From: Rhodoferax sp. PAMC 29310
GTDB lineage: Bacteria; Pseudomonadota; Gammaproteobacteria; Burkholderiales; Burkholderiaceae_C
Direction of reading: 5' to 3'
DNA length: 64,000 nt
Assembly (NCBI RefSeq): GCF_017948265.1
Contig: NZ_CP072852.1
Location: 1,488,001 to 1,552,000 of the forward strand
Shown here: positions 52,743-62,674 of the stretch, piece after piece
How the letters are laid out: every line of letters starts with the position of its first letter
How positions within the stretch are numbered: the first letter of the stretch is position 1
Notes under the pieces: generated by a model
Database searches by the model: none
What the model was told of the DNA's origin: nothing
The model's input: only the letters and a program-made list of their open reading frames with translations
Program-made: the position numbers and the translations under genes

Positions 52743-55127
52743 TTACTCCACCCGGCTGATCCGGGCTGGTTTAAAGCCAAGATCGGCGGCCTTGCCCTTG
52801 CGCCCACGCAGGGCACGGGCGTTGTTCAGGCTGCGAATCTCCAGCGTTTCTTCACGCTCCTTGCCACCGCGGCCAATGCCTTCAATCTTCACACTGCGGG
52901 TGTACGCCACCGCGCCGGCCAAGGTGTCTTTGTCTTCCAGGCCAATCAGCATCAAGCCACGACCGCCATTGGTCATGGTTTTCATCTCGGCAATATCAAA
53001 CGTCAAGATGCGCCCGCCAGTGGATGCACACGCCACATGGGTGGCGGGAATCACCGGGCTAGAGCCGGCCGTGTTGGCCACCACGGAGGGGGCGCACAGG
53101 GTCTCGCCTTCGTTGCATGTCAGATAGGCCTTGCCAGCTTTGTTGCGCGCTGTCATGTTCTCCACCGAGGCCATGAAGCCATATCCGCCGGAGCTGCTCA
53201 AGAGCAGCGTGGCGGTGGCCGGGCCGGCGAAATAGTAAGCAGGCTGGGTGCCCGACTCCAGATCGATGAGGGTGGTGATGGGTTGACCGTCACCTCGCGC
53301 GCCGGGCAGCAGCGCCACCGCCACGGTGTAAATTCGGCCGTTGTTGCCAAAGACCAGCAAGGTATCCACCGTGCGGCACTCAAAGGTACCATACAGGCTG
53401 TCACCCGGCTTGAAGGTGTACTCGGTGGGCGCCGCCGAGGCGTTGCCTGCCTTGTCGCGTGCCCAGCCCTTTTGCGCACGAACCCAGCCTTTTTGACTGA
53501 CCACCACGGTGACCGGTTCGTCCACCACCTTGATCTCCAGCACGGCTTTTTTCTCGGCCTGAATCAGCGTGCGACGGGGGTCAGCGAAGGTCTTGGCGTC
53601 GGTCTCGATCTCTTTGATCATCAGACGGCGCAAGGCCGTGGGGTTGCCCAGAATTTCTTCGAGCTTCTTTTGCTCGTCGCGCAAGCCAGACAGCTCTTGC
53701 TCAATCTTGATGGCCTCCAGCCGGGCCAACTGGCGCAGCCGGATTTCAAGAATGTCTTCGGCCTGACGTTCAGACAGGTTGAACCGGGCAATGAGCGCCG
53801 CCTTGGGGTCGTCCGCTTGGCGAATGATGGCAATCACTTCGTCAATATTGAGCAGCACCAGCTGGCGGCCTTCCAGAATATGGATGCGGTCCAGCACCTT
53901 GTTCAGACGGTAGCGGGAACGGCGCTCGATGGTGATCTGGCGGAACTCGATCCACTCGGTCAGCATCTGGCGCAAGGACTTCTGCGTGGGCCTGCCGTCA
54001 ATGCCAATCATGGTGAGGTTGATGGGCGAAGACGTCTCCAGACTGGTGTGGGCCAGCAAGGTGGTGATCAGCTCCTGCTGCTGGATACGGCTGGTCTTGG
54101 GCTCGCACACCAAGCGCACCGCCGCGTCTTTGCTGGACTCGTCACGGACCACGTCGAGTACCGAGAGCAAGGTGGCTTTCAGCTGGGTTTGATCCAGCGT
54201 GAGCGCTTTTTTGCCGGTCTTGATCTTGGGGTTGCTCAGCTCTTCAATTTCTTCCAACACCCGCTGGGTGCTGACACCGGGCGGCAACTCAGTGACCACA
54301 AGTTGCCACTGGCCGCGCGCCAGATCTTCAATCTTCCAGCGCGCACGGCACTTCAGCGAGCCGCGCCCGGTGCGATACGCCTCATGGATATCACCCGCAG
54401 AACTGATGATCTGGCCGCCACCGGGGTAGTCCGGGCCGGGCACTAGGGCAAACAAGGCGTCATCCGCCAGTTGCGGTGTCTTGATCAAGGCCACGCAGGC
54501 GTCGGCAATTTCGCGCAGGTTGTGGCTGGGGATCTCGGTGGCCAAACCCACGGCAATGCCGCTGGCACCGTTCAGCAAAGAGAACGGAAGGCGCGCCGGC
54601 AACTGACGCGGTTCCTCGGTCGAGCCGTCGTAGTTGGGCGTGAAATCAACTGTGCCTTCGTCAATCTCATTAAGCAAGAGACTGGTGATCTTGGCCAGAC
54701 GCGCCTCGGTGTAACGCATGGCGGCCGCACCATCGCCGTCCCGAGAACCGAAATTTCCCTGACCATCAATCAGCGGATAGCGCTGGCTGAAGTCTTGCGC
54801 CATGCGCACCAGGGCGTCGTAAGCAGCCTGGTCACCGTGCGGGTGAAACCGACCGAGCACGTCGCCCACGACGCGAGCGCACTTGACAGGGCGAGCCCCG
54901 GTGTTGCCATTGGCACCCCCAAAGCCCAGCCCCATGCGGGACATGGAGTACAGAATTCGGCGCTGAACCGGCTTTTGCCCATCACAAACGTCAGGCAAGG
55001 CGCGGCCCTTGACCACGCTGAGGGCGTATTCCAGATAGGCGCGCTGCGCGTAATTGGCCAGATTCAGCTCGTCGTCGCCCTCAGGCTGAGGGACGGGGGG
55101 AAATTCCAGGGTGGATTGATCGCTCAT
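52743..55127 (-). CDS. parC: DNA topoisomerase IV subunit A
   Basis: 794 residues. Breaks and rejoins DNA with Tyr139 ([11 protein letters not shown]). Other marks: [36 protein letters not shown], and a C-terminal beta-pinwheel with degenerate repeats after about 500. At the quinolone-related position of E. coli Ser80 this protein has Gln100, and Glu84 corresponds to Asp104; likely natural to this group. The ATG overlaps the lytic transglycosylase stop (55124-55127). Confidence 0.95.
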   Translation of the reverse strand: MSDQSTLEFPPVPQPEGDDELNLANYAQRAYLEYALSVVKGRALPDVCDGQKPVQRRILYSMSRMGLGFGGANGNTGARPVKCARVVGDVLGRFHPHGDQAAYDALVRMAQDFSQRYPLIDGQGNFGSRDGDGAAAMRYTEARLAKITSLLLNEIDEGTVDFTPNYDGSTEEPRQLPARLPFSLLNGASGIAVGLATEIPSHNLREIADACVALIKTPQLADDALFALVPGPDYPGGGQIISSAGDIHEAYRTGRGSLKCRARWKIEDLARGQWQLVVTELPPGVSTQRVLEEIEELSNPKIKTGKKALTLDQTQLKATLLSVLDVVRDESSKDAAVRLVCEPKTSRIQQQELITTLLAHTSLETSSPINLTMIGIDGRPTQKSLRQMLTEWIEFRQITIERRSRYRLNKVLDRIHILEGRQLVLLNIDEVIAIIRQADDPKAALIARFNLSERQAEDILEIRLRQLARLEAIKIEQELSGLRDEQKKLEEILGNPTALRRLMIKEIETDAKTFADPRRTLIQAEKKAVLEIKVVDEPVTVVVSQKGWVRAQKGWARDKAGNASAAPTEYTFKPGDSLYGTFECRTVDTLLVFGNNGRIYTVAVALLPGARGDGQPITTLIDLESGTQPAYYFAGPATATLLLSSSGGYGFMASVENMTARNKAGKAYLTCNEGETLCAPSVVANTAGSSPVIPATHVACASTGGRILTFDIAEMKTMTNGGRGLMLIGLEDKDTLAGAVAYTRSVKIEGIGRGGKEREETLEIRSLNNARALRGRKGKAADLGFKPARISRVE

Positions 55128-55990
55128 TGAATCTCGTCTGTCTCAATTGGGAAGGTTGAGTTCGCGGGCATGGCTGATGCCGACGAAGTCATGTTGGAAC
55201 GGCCAGTGGCACCACCGTACAACAGCATTTGCACACGGTTGGGTGGGTTGGCCTGAAAAGCCGCCATCAAGGGCGGCTTGAGCACGACGTAAAGCGCCAT
55301 GACGGTTTTGACGTAACGCTGGGTTTCTTTGTAACTGGGGATTTGGTTGCCCGCCCGCTGCACCGCGCCTTCGCCGGCGTTGTAGGCGGCTAACGCCAAC
55401 TCGACTTGGCCCGGAAACAGGTTCAGTAGGTAGTGCAGATAGCGGCTACCCGTCTCGATATTCACGCCCGGATTGGTCAATTTTTGGGCCACTGAACGCT
55501 TTTTGTCGTCCTTGACGCCAAACCGGGACGCGGTGGCCGGCATGAGTTGCATCAAGCCGGTGGCCCCACGGGGCGACACGGCGCCGGCGTCAAAACCTGA
55601 TTCGGTGGCGATGATGGCCTGCAGCAACTCATAGTCGATCTCATGCGCTGCAGCCGCTTCTTGCAAATGGTGTTTGACGGCTTTGTAAGCGGGAAAGATA
55701 TCGAAGAACACCAGCACTTTGGACATAGCGGGCGAGGTTGACTCTGCAGAGGGAGCCGTCGACTCACCCAATGCTGCAGTGTCCACCACCGCGTTCCCCT
55801 GTGCGTAAAGCTCATAGCGGTCATCCAGCCGTTCGGCGGCGAAGTGTGCCATGCCTTTGGCATCGACATAGGCCCACACATCCGCCCGAGCCGAAAGCAT
55901 CAAAATAGTTAGCAACAAGCCCATAAAAATAGAGCGCTTGAGACCTAAAAGGCACTCAAATTTTGGCATGAATCGCAGGCGCCGGATCAT
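55124..55990 (-). CDS. Lytic transglycosylase (SLT) with N-terminal DUF4124-like domain
   Basis: 288 residues from the ATG at 55990, 4 bases after the parE stop (TGACGAGATG); an ATG at 56023 inside parE is an alternative. Signal peptide ends near LSARADVW. A small DUF4124-like segment ([20 protein letters not shown]) precedes the goose-lysozyme-like SLT domain with catalytic Glu130 ([20 protein letters not shown]), [12 protein letters not shown] and [11 protein letters not shown]. It cuts peptidoglycan to anhydromuropeptides in the periplasm. Sandwiched between parE and parC. Confidence 0.9.
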   Translation of the reverse strand: MIRRLRFMPKFECLLGLKRSIFMGLLLTILMLSARADVWAYVDAKGMAHFAAERLDDRYELYAQGNAVVDTAALGESTAPSAESTSPAMSKVLVFFDIFPAYKAVKHHLQEAAAAHEIDYELLQAIIATESGFDAGAVSPRGATGLMQLMPATASRFGVKDDKKRSVAQKLTNPGVNIETGSRYLHYLLNLFPGQVELALAAYNAGEGAVQRAGNQIPSYKETQRYVKTVMALYVVLKPPLMAAFQANPPNRVQMLLYGGATGRSNMTSSASAMPANSTFPIETDEIQ

Positions 55991-55994
55991 CTCG

Positions 55995-57965
55995 TCAAAC
56001 GTCGATTTCGACGGAGTCGCCATGCAACTCCATCAACTCGCGCCGCGCTGCGGCCTCGCCTTTGCCCATCAATTTGGTGATGAGGTTTTCAGTTTGCGCA
56101 AAGTCAATATTGCCCAGCTTCACGGGCAGCAAACGGCGGGTGTCAGGGTTGAGCGTGGTGTCCCACAGCTGTTCGGCGTTCATTTCACCCAGACCTTTGA
56201 AGCGGCTGATGCTCCAAGCGCCTTCGCGCACGCCTTCTTTGCGCAGCTTGTCCAGAATGGCGACCAACTCGCCCTCGTCCAGCGCATAGGTTTTGGAAGC
56301 CGGTTTCTTGCCACGCGCTGGTGCATCCACGCGAAACAAGGGCGGGCGGGCCACAAACACATGGCCGGTTTCGATGAGTTTGGGGAAATGTTTGAAGAAC
56401 AGCGTCAGCAACAACACCTGAATGTGGGAGCCGTCGACATCCGCGTCCGACAAGATGCAGACCTTGCCGTAACGCAGACCCGATAAATCCGGCGTGTCGT
56501 TGGGGCCATGGGGATCCACTCCAATGGCCACGGAAATGTCGTGAATCTCGGTATTGGCAAACAGCCGGTCGCGCTCAACCTCCCAGGTGTTCAACACCTT
56601 GCCGCGCAAGGGCAGAATCGCTTGGCTTTCTTTGTCGCGCCCCATCTTGGCGCTGCCACCGGCGGAGTCACCCTCCACCAGAAACACTTCGTTGTGGCTG
56701 ATGTCACGGCTTTCACAGTCAGTGAGTTTGCCGGGCAACACCGCCACGCCCGAGCCTTTGCGTTTTTCGACCTTTTGACCGGCTTTTTGGCGGATTTGCG
56801 CCGCCTTGATGGTGAGTTCAGCCAGCTTGCGACCGTATTCAACGTGCTGGTTCAGCCAGAGTTCCAGCGTGGGACGCACAAAGCTGGACACCAAGCGCAC
56901 CGCATCGCGAGAATTCAGGCGCTCCTTGATCTGGCCTTGAAACTGGGGGTCCAGCACTTTGGCCGACAGCACGTAGCTGGCGCGTGCGAACACATCTTCG
57001 GGCAACAGCTTGACGCCTTTGGGCAGCAAGGAGTGCAGCTCAATAAAGCTCTTCACCGCCGTGAACAAGCCATCACGCAAGCCACTTTCATGGGTGCCGC
57101 CAGCGCTGGTGGGGATCAAATTGACATAGCTTTCACGCACAGGTTGACCGTCTTCGGTGAAGGCCACGCACCAGGCGGCGCCCTCGCCTTCGGCGAAGTT
57201 GTCACTCTGGGCGTCTGCAAAGCCGTCGCCCTCGAACACGGGAATCACCAGTTCACCGGTCAACGTCTGCAACAGGTAGTCGCGCAGGCCGCCTTTGTAA
57301 AGCCAGACCTGCGTTTCCTTGGTTTTTTCATTGACCAGCGTCATAGTGACGCCAGGCATCAGCACCGCCTTGCTGCGCAGCAGGTGAGCCAATGGCGCCA
57401 TCGGCAAAGCGAGAGACTCGAAGTATTTGCCATCAGGCCATACGCGCACGGTGGTGCCGGATTTACGGTCACCCTCTCCATTTTTGCGAATTTGCAAGGG
57501 CTCGACGACGTCGCCGGCCTCAAACACCAAGCGGGCAACCATGCCCTCCCGGTGGGTGGTGGCTTCCAGTCGCAAGGACAGCGCGTTGGTAACGCTAACG
57601 CCCACGCCGTGCAGGCCGCCGGAGAAGCTGTAGGCCCCGCCCTTGCCCTTGTCAAACTTGCCACCGGCGTGCAGCTGGGTAAACACCAGCTCAATCACCG
57701 GGGCATTTTCCTCAGGGTGCATGCCATAAGGAATGCCCCGGCCATCATCTTCAATGCTGACCGAGCCGTCGCCGTGCAGCGTGACCTTGATTTTTTTGCC
57801 ATGACCGGCCAATGCCTCGTCGGCCGCATTGTCCAGCACTTCCTGAATGACGTGAAGCGGATTGTCCGTGCGGGTGTACATGCCGGGACGCTGTTTGACA
57901 GGCTCCAGTCCCTTGAGGACGCGGATGGAACCTTCTGAATATTCGCTGGTGGGTTTGAGTGCCAT
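55995..57965 (-). CDS. parE: DNA topoisomerase IV subunit B
   Basis: 656 residues from the ATG at 57965 (MALKPTSEYSEGSIRVLKGL). GHKL ATPase: QEVLDNAADEALAGHG, DDGRGIPYG, GGLHGVGVSVTNAL. TOPRIM: LVEGDSAGGSAKMGRD, and the metal DxD as LSDADVDGSH. The PYKL-like/QK region ends RRELMELHGDSVEIDV. Partner of ParC in decatenation of replicated chromosomes. First gene of parE - SLT - parC. Confidence 0.96.
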   Translation of the reverse strand: MALKPTSEYSEGSIRVLKGLEPVKQRPGMYTRTDNPLHVIQEVLDNAADEALAGHGKKIKVTLHGDGSVSIEDDGRGIPYGMHPEENAPVIELVFTQLHAGGKFDKGKGGAYSFSGGLHGVGVSVTNALSLRLEATTHREGMVARLVFEAGDVVEPLQIRKNGEGDRKSGTTVRVWPDGKYFESLALPMAPLAHLLRSKAVLMPGVTMTLVNEKTKETQVWLYKGGLRDYLLQTLTGELVIPVFEGDGFADAQSDNFAEGEGAAWCVAFTEDGQPVRESYVNLIPTSAGGTHESGLRDGLFTAVKSFIELHSLLPKGVKLLPEDVFARASYVLSAKVLDPQFQGQIKERLNSRDAVRLVSSFVRPTLELWLNQHVEYGRKLAELTIKAAQIRQKAGQKVEKRKGSGVAVLPGKLTDCESRDISHNEVFLVEGDSAGGSAKMGRDKESQAILPLRGKVLNTWEVERDRLFANTEIHDISVAIGVDPHGPNDTPDLSGLRYGKVCILSDADVDGSHIQVLLLTLFFKHFPKLIETGHVFVARPPLFRVDAPARGKKPASKTYALDEGELVAILDKLRKEGVREGAWSISRFKGLGEMNAEQLWDTTLNPDTRRLLPVKLGNIDFAQTENLITKLMGKGEAAARRELMELHGDSVEIDV

Positions 57966-58078
57966 AGCTTTCAATTCTAATCTGCAAGATGACACAAGCT
58001 GTATATAGATACAGCGAACAAAAGGCATCAGTATCATTGATGGCACCGGGTTGACTCCGGATTGGCTACATTTCACCG

Positions 58079-59299
58079 ATGCAAAAAAATAATCAACCGT
58101 TGTCTATGCTGCAAATCCTAGTGTGCGGCGGGGCCATCGTGACCCTGTCCATGGGCATTCGCCATGGCTTTGGCCTATGGCTGCAACCCATCACGCAAAG
58201 CCAGGAATGGAGCCGGGAAACTTTTGCCTTTGCCATTGCGATTCAAAATCTCGCGTGGGGCGTATCGGGCATCTTTGCGGGCATGTTGGCCGACCGGTTT
58301 GGGGCCTTTCGGGTCATCCTGGCCGGCGCGGTGCTTTACGCGCTGGGATTGTTCGGCATGGCCACCGCCAGCAGCCCGTTGGTATTTACCATCACCGCAG
58401 GCGTTCTCATCGGCATAGCCCAGGCGGGCACAACGTATGCCGTGGTCTATGGCGTCATTGGACGCCATATTTCAGCCGACAAGCGCTCCTGGGCGATGGG
58501 CATCGCGGCAGCGGCCGGGTCATTCGGCCAATTCCTGATGGTGCCCACGGAAGGCTTTCTGATCAGCTCATTGGGGTGGCAGACGGCCTTGATGGTGCTG
58601 AGTGCCGCCGCGCTGCTGATGATTCCGCTGGCGTGGGGGCTGCGTGAACCTCTGTTCAGCAGTGGCGGTATTTTGCGCCGAGAACAATCCACTTGGGCTG
58701 CGCTGCAGGAGGCTTTCAAGTACCCCAGCTTTCAATTGCTGATGGCTGGCTATTTTGTGTGCGGCTTTCAGGTGGTTTTCATTGGCGTTCACATGCCCAG
58801 CTATTTGAAAGACCAGGGCCTGCCCCCGCAAGTGGCGGGCTACGCCCTGGCGCTGATTGGGCTTTTCAACGTCTTTGGCACCTATGCGTCGGGCGTGCTG
58901 GGGCAACGCTTGCCTAAGAAGAATATTCTGGCCTTTATCTACTTGTCACGCGCCGTGGTCATCAGCATCTTCCTGCTCGCGCCTTTGTCGCCCATGAGCG
59001 TCTATATTTTCTCGGCGGTAATTGGGCTGCTGTGGCTGTCCACGGTACCGGCCACCAATGCCGCCGTGGCTCAGATTTTTGGCGTCGCTCACCTCTCCAT
59101 GCTGAGTGGTTTTGTGTTCTTCAGCCATCAAATTGGCTCGTTCCTTGGGGTTTGGCTGGGTGGCTACTTGTATGACCGCACCGGCAGTTATGACGTAGTT
59201 TGGTACATCGCCATCGGGCTCGGCGTCTTGGCCGCCTTGCTGAACCTGCCCATCAAGGAAGAATCTATCGTGCGTCAACCCACATTTAAAGCAGCCTAG
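58079..59299 (+). CDS. MFS transporter (oxalate/formate-antiporter-like)
   Basis: 406 residues with twelve membrane helices. The MFS signature loop between helices 2 and 3 is GMLADRFGAFRVILAG. Helix 1 resembles OFA-type carriers (GGAIVTLSMGIRHGFGLWLQ, PITQS). Probably moves a monocarboxylate; substrate unknown. Divergent from parE with 113 bp between. A tiny membrane protein gene begins 4 bases after its stop. Confidence 0.9.
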   Translation: MQKNNQPLSMLQILVCGGAIVTLSMGIRHGFGLWLQPITQSQEWSRETFAFAIAIQNLAWGVSGIFAGMLADRFGAFRVILAGAVLYALGLFGMATASSPLVFTITAGVLIGIAQAGTTYAVVYGVIGRHISADKRSWAMGIAAAAGSFGQFLMVPTEGFLISSLGWQTALMVLSAAALLMIPLAWGLREPLFSSGGILRREQSTWAALQEAFKYPSFQLLMAGYFVCGFQVVFIGVHMPSYLKDQGLPPQVAGYALALIGLFNVFGTYASGVLGQRLPKKNILAFIYLSRAVVISIFLLAPLSPMSVYIFSAVIGLLWLSTVPATNAAVAQIFGVAHLSMLSGFVFFSHQIGSFLGVWLGGYLYDRTGSYDVVWYIAIGLGVLAALLNLPIKEESIVRQPTFKAA

Positions 59300-59303
59300 A
59301 TCC

Positions 59304-59447
59304 ATGCTGACCTCTGGCAGGAAACGCGTGCTGAAAAGAGTTGGACTTCATGCGCTGGCGCTGATCGCCCTGCTGGGCGTGTTCGCGGCCTACCTTCGTC
59401 CTGATTTCTTGGTGAGCATGGCAGACCAACTTTGGTCCTGTTTCTAA
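59304..59447 (+). CDS. Tiny membrane protein, 47 aa
   Basis: Frame missed by size limits: MLTSGRKRVLKRVGLHALAL, one hydrophobic helix (LALIALLGVFAAYL), then RPDFLVSMADQLWSCF and stop. A basic N-terminus and a single helix predict an inner-membrane protein with its C-terminus outside. It begins 4 bases after the MFS stop and ends 16 bases before a methyltransferase gene, so it looks like a real operon member. Function unknown. Confidence 0.65.
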   Translation: MLTSGRKRVLKRVGLHALALIALLGVFAAYLRPDFLVSMADQLWSCF

Positions 59448-59463
59448 ACCGGGCACCGAACCA

Positions 59464-60036
59464 ATGAACAACCCATCTCACGACCTCGGCACCCCATCCC
59501 CCTGGGTGCAACGCTGGTCCCACCTGATTCGCCCTGCGGGCAGCGCGCTGGACGTTGCCTGCGGCCGCGGACGACACTTGCGCTATCTGGCCGGCCAAGG
59601 CTATATCGTCACAGGCGTTGACCGCTCCGAGGAGGCGCTTCAGATCGCAAGTGGCCATGGAGACACGGTGCTAGCCGACATCGAGAATGAGCCTTGGCCA
59701 CTAGTGGATCAACAGCAGGTTCGACAATTTGACGCTGTGGTCGTGACAAACTACCTGTGGCGTGCGCTCTTTCACGTACTCGAACAAAGCCTCGCGCCTG
59801 GTGGCGTCTTGCTCTACGAAACCTTCGCGCAAGGCAACGAAACCGTTGGCAAACCGTCCCGATCAGATTTCCTGCTTCGGCCAGGTGAGTTGCTGACGGC
59901 GTTCAAATCAATGCACATCATCGCCTATGAAGAAGGTTTTTTGAGTCAACCAGATCGTTTCGTGCAGCGGATTGCGGCAATCAAGCCAGCGCCGACGGCG
60001 ACGCCAGCACCGATACCGGCGCGTTACACGCTCTAG
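59464..60036 (+). CDS. Class I SAM-dependent methyltransferase (TehB-like)
   Basis: 190 residues. SAM-binding motif I ALDVACGRGRHLRYLAGQG, acidic motif VTGVDRSEEAL, and motif IV region DAVVVTNYLWRALFHVLEQS. Resembles TehB/YcgJ-type small-molecule methyltransferases; substrate unknown. Third of a tight MFS - tiny protein - methyltransferase group; dapA follows after 36 bp. Confidence 0.88.
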   Translation: MNNPSHDLGTPSPWVQRWSHLIRPAGSALDVACGRGRHLRYLAGQGYIVTGVDRSEEALQIASGHGDTVLADIENEPWPLVDQQQVRQFDAVVVTNYLWRALFHVLEQSLAPGGVLLYETFAQGNETVGKPSRSDFLLRPGELLTAFKSMHIIAYEEGFLSQPDRFVQRIAAIKPAPTATPAPIPARYTL

Positions 60037-60072
60037 TTAGAATGATCGTTTACAGATAACTCCCTATCCGAC

Positions 60073-60966
60073 ATGACATCCTCAACCCGCCCAATCACCG
60101 GCAGCATCGTGGCCCTTGTCACCCCCATGTTGGAGGATGGCAATGTGGATTACCCTGCATTGCGAAAACTGATCGACTGGCACATTGCCGAGGGTACTGA
60201 CTGCATTGGTGCTGTGGGCACCACGGGGGAGTCACCCACGGTCAGCGTGGAAGAGCATTGTGAAATCATCCGCGTGTCGGTCGAGCAATCAGCAGGCCGG
60301 GCTCCGATCATGGCGGGTTGCGGTGCCAACTCTACGTCTGAGGCCATTGAACTGGCCCGCTTTGCCAAATCGGTGGGAGCTGACTGCCAACTGCAAGTCG
60401 TTCCCTACTACAACAAGCCAACCCAGGAAGGTCAGTACCTGCACTTCAAGGCCATCTCTGAGGCCGTCGATCTGCCGATGGTGCTGTACAACGTGCCTGG
60501 CCGCTCGGTGGCCGACATGGCGCATGAAACCGTGCTTCGACTGGCCCAACTGCCCGGGATTGTGGGTATCAAGGAGGCCACCGGCAATATCGACCGCGCC
60601 CAATGGTTGATTCGAGAGGCTCCAAAAGGATTTGCGATCTACTCGGGCGACGACCCAACCGCCGTTGCACTGATGCTGTGCGGCGGTCAAGGCAATATCA
60701 GCGTGACGGCCAACTTGGCGCCACGTCTTATGCACGAATTGTGTGTCGCAGCCATGACAGGCGACATTCAACGTGCCATGGAGATCCAATTCAAACTCAT
60801 GCCGCTTCACAAGCACCTTTTCCTAGAATCCAATCCGATTCCCGTGAAATGGGCTGCGGCGAGAATGAAACTTTGCGGCCCCACTCTGCGCCTCCCCATG
60901 ACCCCACTCACCCAAGGCAATGAAGCCGTGGTTGAAAAGGCAATGCGAGACTCTGGACTAATTTGA
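60073..60966 (+). CDS. dapA: 4-hydroxy-tetrahydrodipicolinate synthase
   Basis: 297 residues. Condenses pyruvate with aspartate semialdehyde, the first committed step to lysine and diaminopimelate. Schiff-base Lys167 ([11 protein letters not shown]), Tyr139 in LYNVPGRS, the substrate loop GTTGESPT and YYNKPTQEG are all present. bamC follows with its GTG 42 bases after the stop, the same dapA-bamC order as in enterobacteria. Confidence 0.97.
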   Translation: MTSSTRPITGSIVALVTPMLEDGNVDYPALRKLIDWHIAEGTDCIGAVGTTGESPTVSVEEHCEIIRVSVEQSAGRAPIMAGCGANSTSEAIELARFAKSVGADCQLQVVPYYNKPTQEGQYLHFKAISEAVDLPMVLYNVPGRSVADMAHETVLRLAQLPGIVGIKEATGNIDRAQWLIREAPKGFAIYSGDDPTAVALMLCGGQGNISVTANLAPRLMHELCVAAMTGDIQRAMEIQFKLMPLHKHLFLESNPIPVKWAAARMKLCGPTLRLPMTPLTQGNEAVVEKAMRDSGLI

Positions 60967-61008
60967 TTGAGCCTAATCGGCTTTACTTGCGCACCTAAAG
61001 GACATTTT

Positions 61009-62091
61009 GTGAATAACTTCTCCAGGCTTGCACTACTGAGCGTAACCATGCTGGCGGCGACCGGATGCTCAGTCCTCAGCAGCGACAAACTTGACTACAA
61101 GAGCGCCGGAAAAGGCCCTTCCTTGGAAGTACCACCGGATTTGACTCAATTGGCTCGCGAGAACCGATATGCCATTCCCGGCGCACCGGTGACCGCTTCG
61201 TCGTTTCAGATCGGACAAGTCACTCAGTCCGTTCCCACGGCTGCCACCGTCATTGGCGATGTCCGAATTGAGCGCGCGGGCACGCAACGTTGGTTGGTCG
61301 TCAATCGTCCTGCCGACAAATTGTGGGAGCCAACCCGTGATTTTTGGCAGGAGAATGGCTTCTTGCTGACCATGGATCAGGCTAACTTGGGCATCATGGA
61401 AACCGACTGGGCTGAAAATCGCGCCAAACTGCCTCAAGATTTCATCCGAAATACCCTCGGCAAGGTTTTCGACTCACTCTACTCAACCAGCGAGCGTGAT
61501 AAGTTCCGCACTCGCCTGGAACGTAATCCGGCAGGCGGCACCGACATCTTCATCAGCCACCGGGGCATGGTTGAGGTCTACAGCAGCGACAAAAAAGAGG
61601 GCACTGTATGGCAGCCACGCCCGGCAGACCCGGAGTTGGAAGCAGAGTTTCTGCGCCGTTTGATGGTGAAGCTAGGAGTCACTGAAGAGCAGTCCAAAGC
61701 ACTGATCGCCGCAGATCCTCAAAAATCCACATCTCGCATCACTCAGGTCAATGGCCAGCCCGTGTTGCAAATTGACGACAGCTTCGACCGGGCATGGCGT
61801 CGCGTGGGCTTGGCGCTGGACCGCACTGGCTTCACTGTTGAAGACCGCGATCGCAGCAAAGGTGTCTATTTTGTACGCTATGTCGATCCAACAATTGACA
61901 AGTCAGAGCCTGGATTTTTCAGTGGTTTGTTTGGCGGCTCGAAAAAATCCAATCCCCCACAAAAATATCGAATTACTGTGGTCAGCCAGGACAACTCGAC
62001 CACTGTGTCTGTCCTGAACACCGAGGGTGTACAGGAGGCGTCAGAGAACGCGAGCCGCATCATCAAAATACTGGCTACCGATTTGAAATAG
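61009..62091 (+). CDS. bamC: Outer membrane assembly lipoprotein BamC
   Basis: 360 residues from the GTG at 61009 (MNNFSRLALLSVTMLAATGC), which has the ribosome binding site AAAGGAC; a longer frame upstream is not used. Lipidated Cys20 after LAATG. Unstructured N-terminal part with YKSAGKGPSLEVPPDLTQ, a family hallmark, then two helix-grip domains (IERAGTQRWLVVNRPADKLW and ILDDSFDRAWRRVG-like). Component of the BAM complex that inserts outer-membrane proteins. Confidence 0.92.
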   Translation: MNNFSRLALLSVTMLAATGCSVLSSDKLDYKSAGKGPSLEVPPDLTQLARENRYAIPGAPVTASSFQIGQVTQSVPTAATVIGDVRIERAGTQRWLVVNRPADKLWEPTRDFWQENGFLLTMDQANLGIMETDWAENRAKLPQDFIRNTLGKVFDSLYSTSERDKFRTRLERNPAGGTDIFISHRGMVEVYSSDKKEGTVWQPRPADPELEAEFLRRLMVKLGVTEEQSKALIAADPQKSTSRITQVNGQPVLQIDDSFDRAWRRVGLALDRTGFTVEDRDRSKGVYFVRYVDPTIDKSEPGFFSGLFGGSKKSNPPQKYRITVVSQDNSTTVSVLNTEGVQEASENASRIIKILATDLK

Positions 62092-62161
62092 TCGCCCGTC
62101 GGCGGCTGCAAAGCCGCTTGCTTCAGCCAAGCCACTCAACGTGGCAGGCAGAAACCGACAT

Positions 62162-62190
62162 AAAAAAACCACCTTCCGGTGGTTTTTTTA
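62162..62190. terminator. Bidirectional terminator between bamC and the Ala-rich lipoprotein gene
   Basis: AAAAAAACCACC - TTCC - GGTGGTTTTTTT: a 12-bp stem including A/T runs on both flanks, placed between two convergent genes, so it can end both transcripts. Confidence 0.88.
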
Positions 62191-62205
62191 TGGAGAGAAG
62201 AAGTA

Positions 62206-62502
62206 TTACTTCTTGACTTCAGCCGCGGCAGCGTCAGCGGCTTTCTTGACTCCCTCAGCAGCAGCATCAACAGCAGCGGCGCCAGAAGCAGCAGCAGCGT
62301 CAACAGCAGCAGTACCAGCAGCAGCGGCTGCGTCAACAGCAACAGCGCCTTTTTGAGCAGCAGCATCAACAGCGGCAGCGGCTTCAGTTGCAGCAGGAGC
62401 TACAGCGGCAGGCGCCTCTACCATTGGGGCTTCTTCTTTTTTACCGCAAGCAGACAATGCAGCAGCAGCGATGACAGCAGCCAGAACGAATGATTTATTC
62501 AT
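62206..62502 (-). CDS. Alanine-rich lipoprotein with 11-residue repeats
   Basis: 98 residues. Lipoprotein signal with LSAC (Cys19). After a Pro/Ala linker, residues 45-98 are five near-copies of an 11-residue unit beginning V-D-A-A-A (for example VDAAAAAGTAA, VDAAAASGAAA), ending in Lys-rich EVKK. The 11-residue pattern predicts a long right-handed amphipathic helix or coiled coil, as in Lpp-like or LEA-like proteins. About half the residues are Ala. Probably an abundant small envelope lipoprotein; role unknown. Confidence 0.8.
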   Translation of the reverse strand: MNKSFVLAAVIAAAALSACGKKEEAPMVEAPAAVAPAATEAAAAVDAAAQKGAVAVDAAAAAGTAAVDAAAASGAAAVDAAAEGVKKAADAAAAEVKK

Positions 62503-62674
62503 TTTTAAATACCTAGTGAGTTAGCGAAAAATCTTAAAAACCTGTCAATGCGGATAAACCACAATGGCTAAGTAAAAATTTATTTTGTTATTTTTTACTC
62601 AGCGTCGAATTGTAGTCAAAATCCGGAAAAATTCGGCATGGGTTCTCAAACGGTATCAAATCAACAACACCCGC

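Noticed and set aside
56508..57938. 476-aa frame antisense to parE, and 52710-54446 antisense to parC
   Set aside because: Both lie wholly inside well-identified genes on the other strand and resemble no family.
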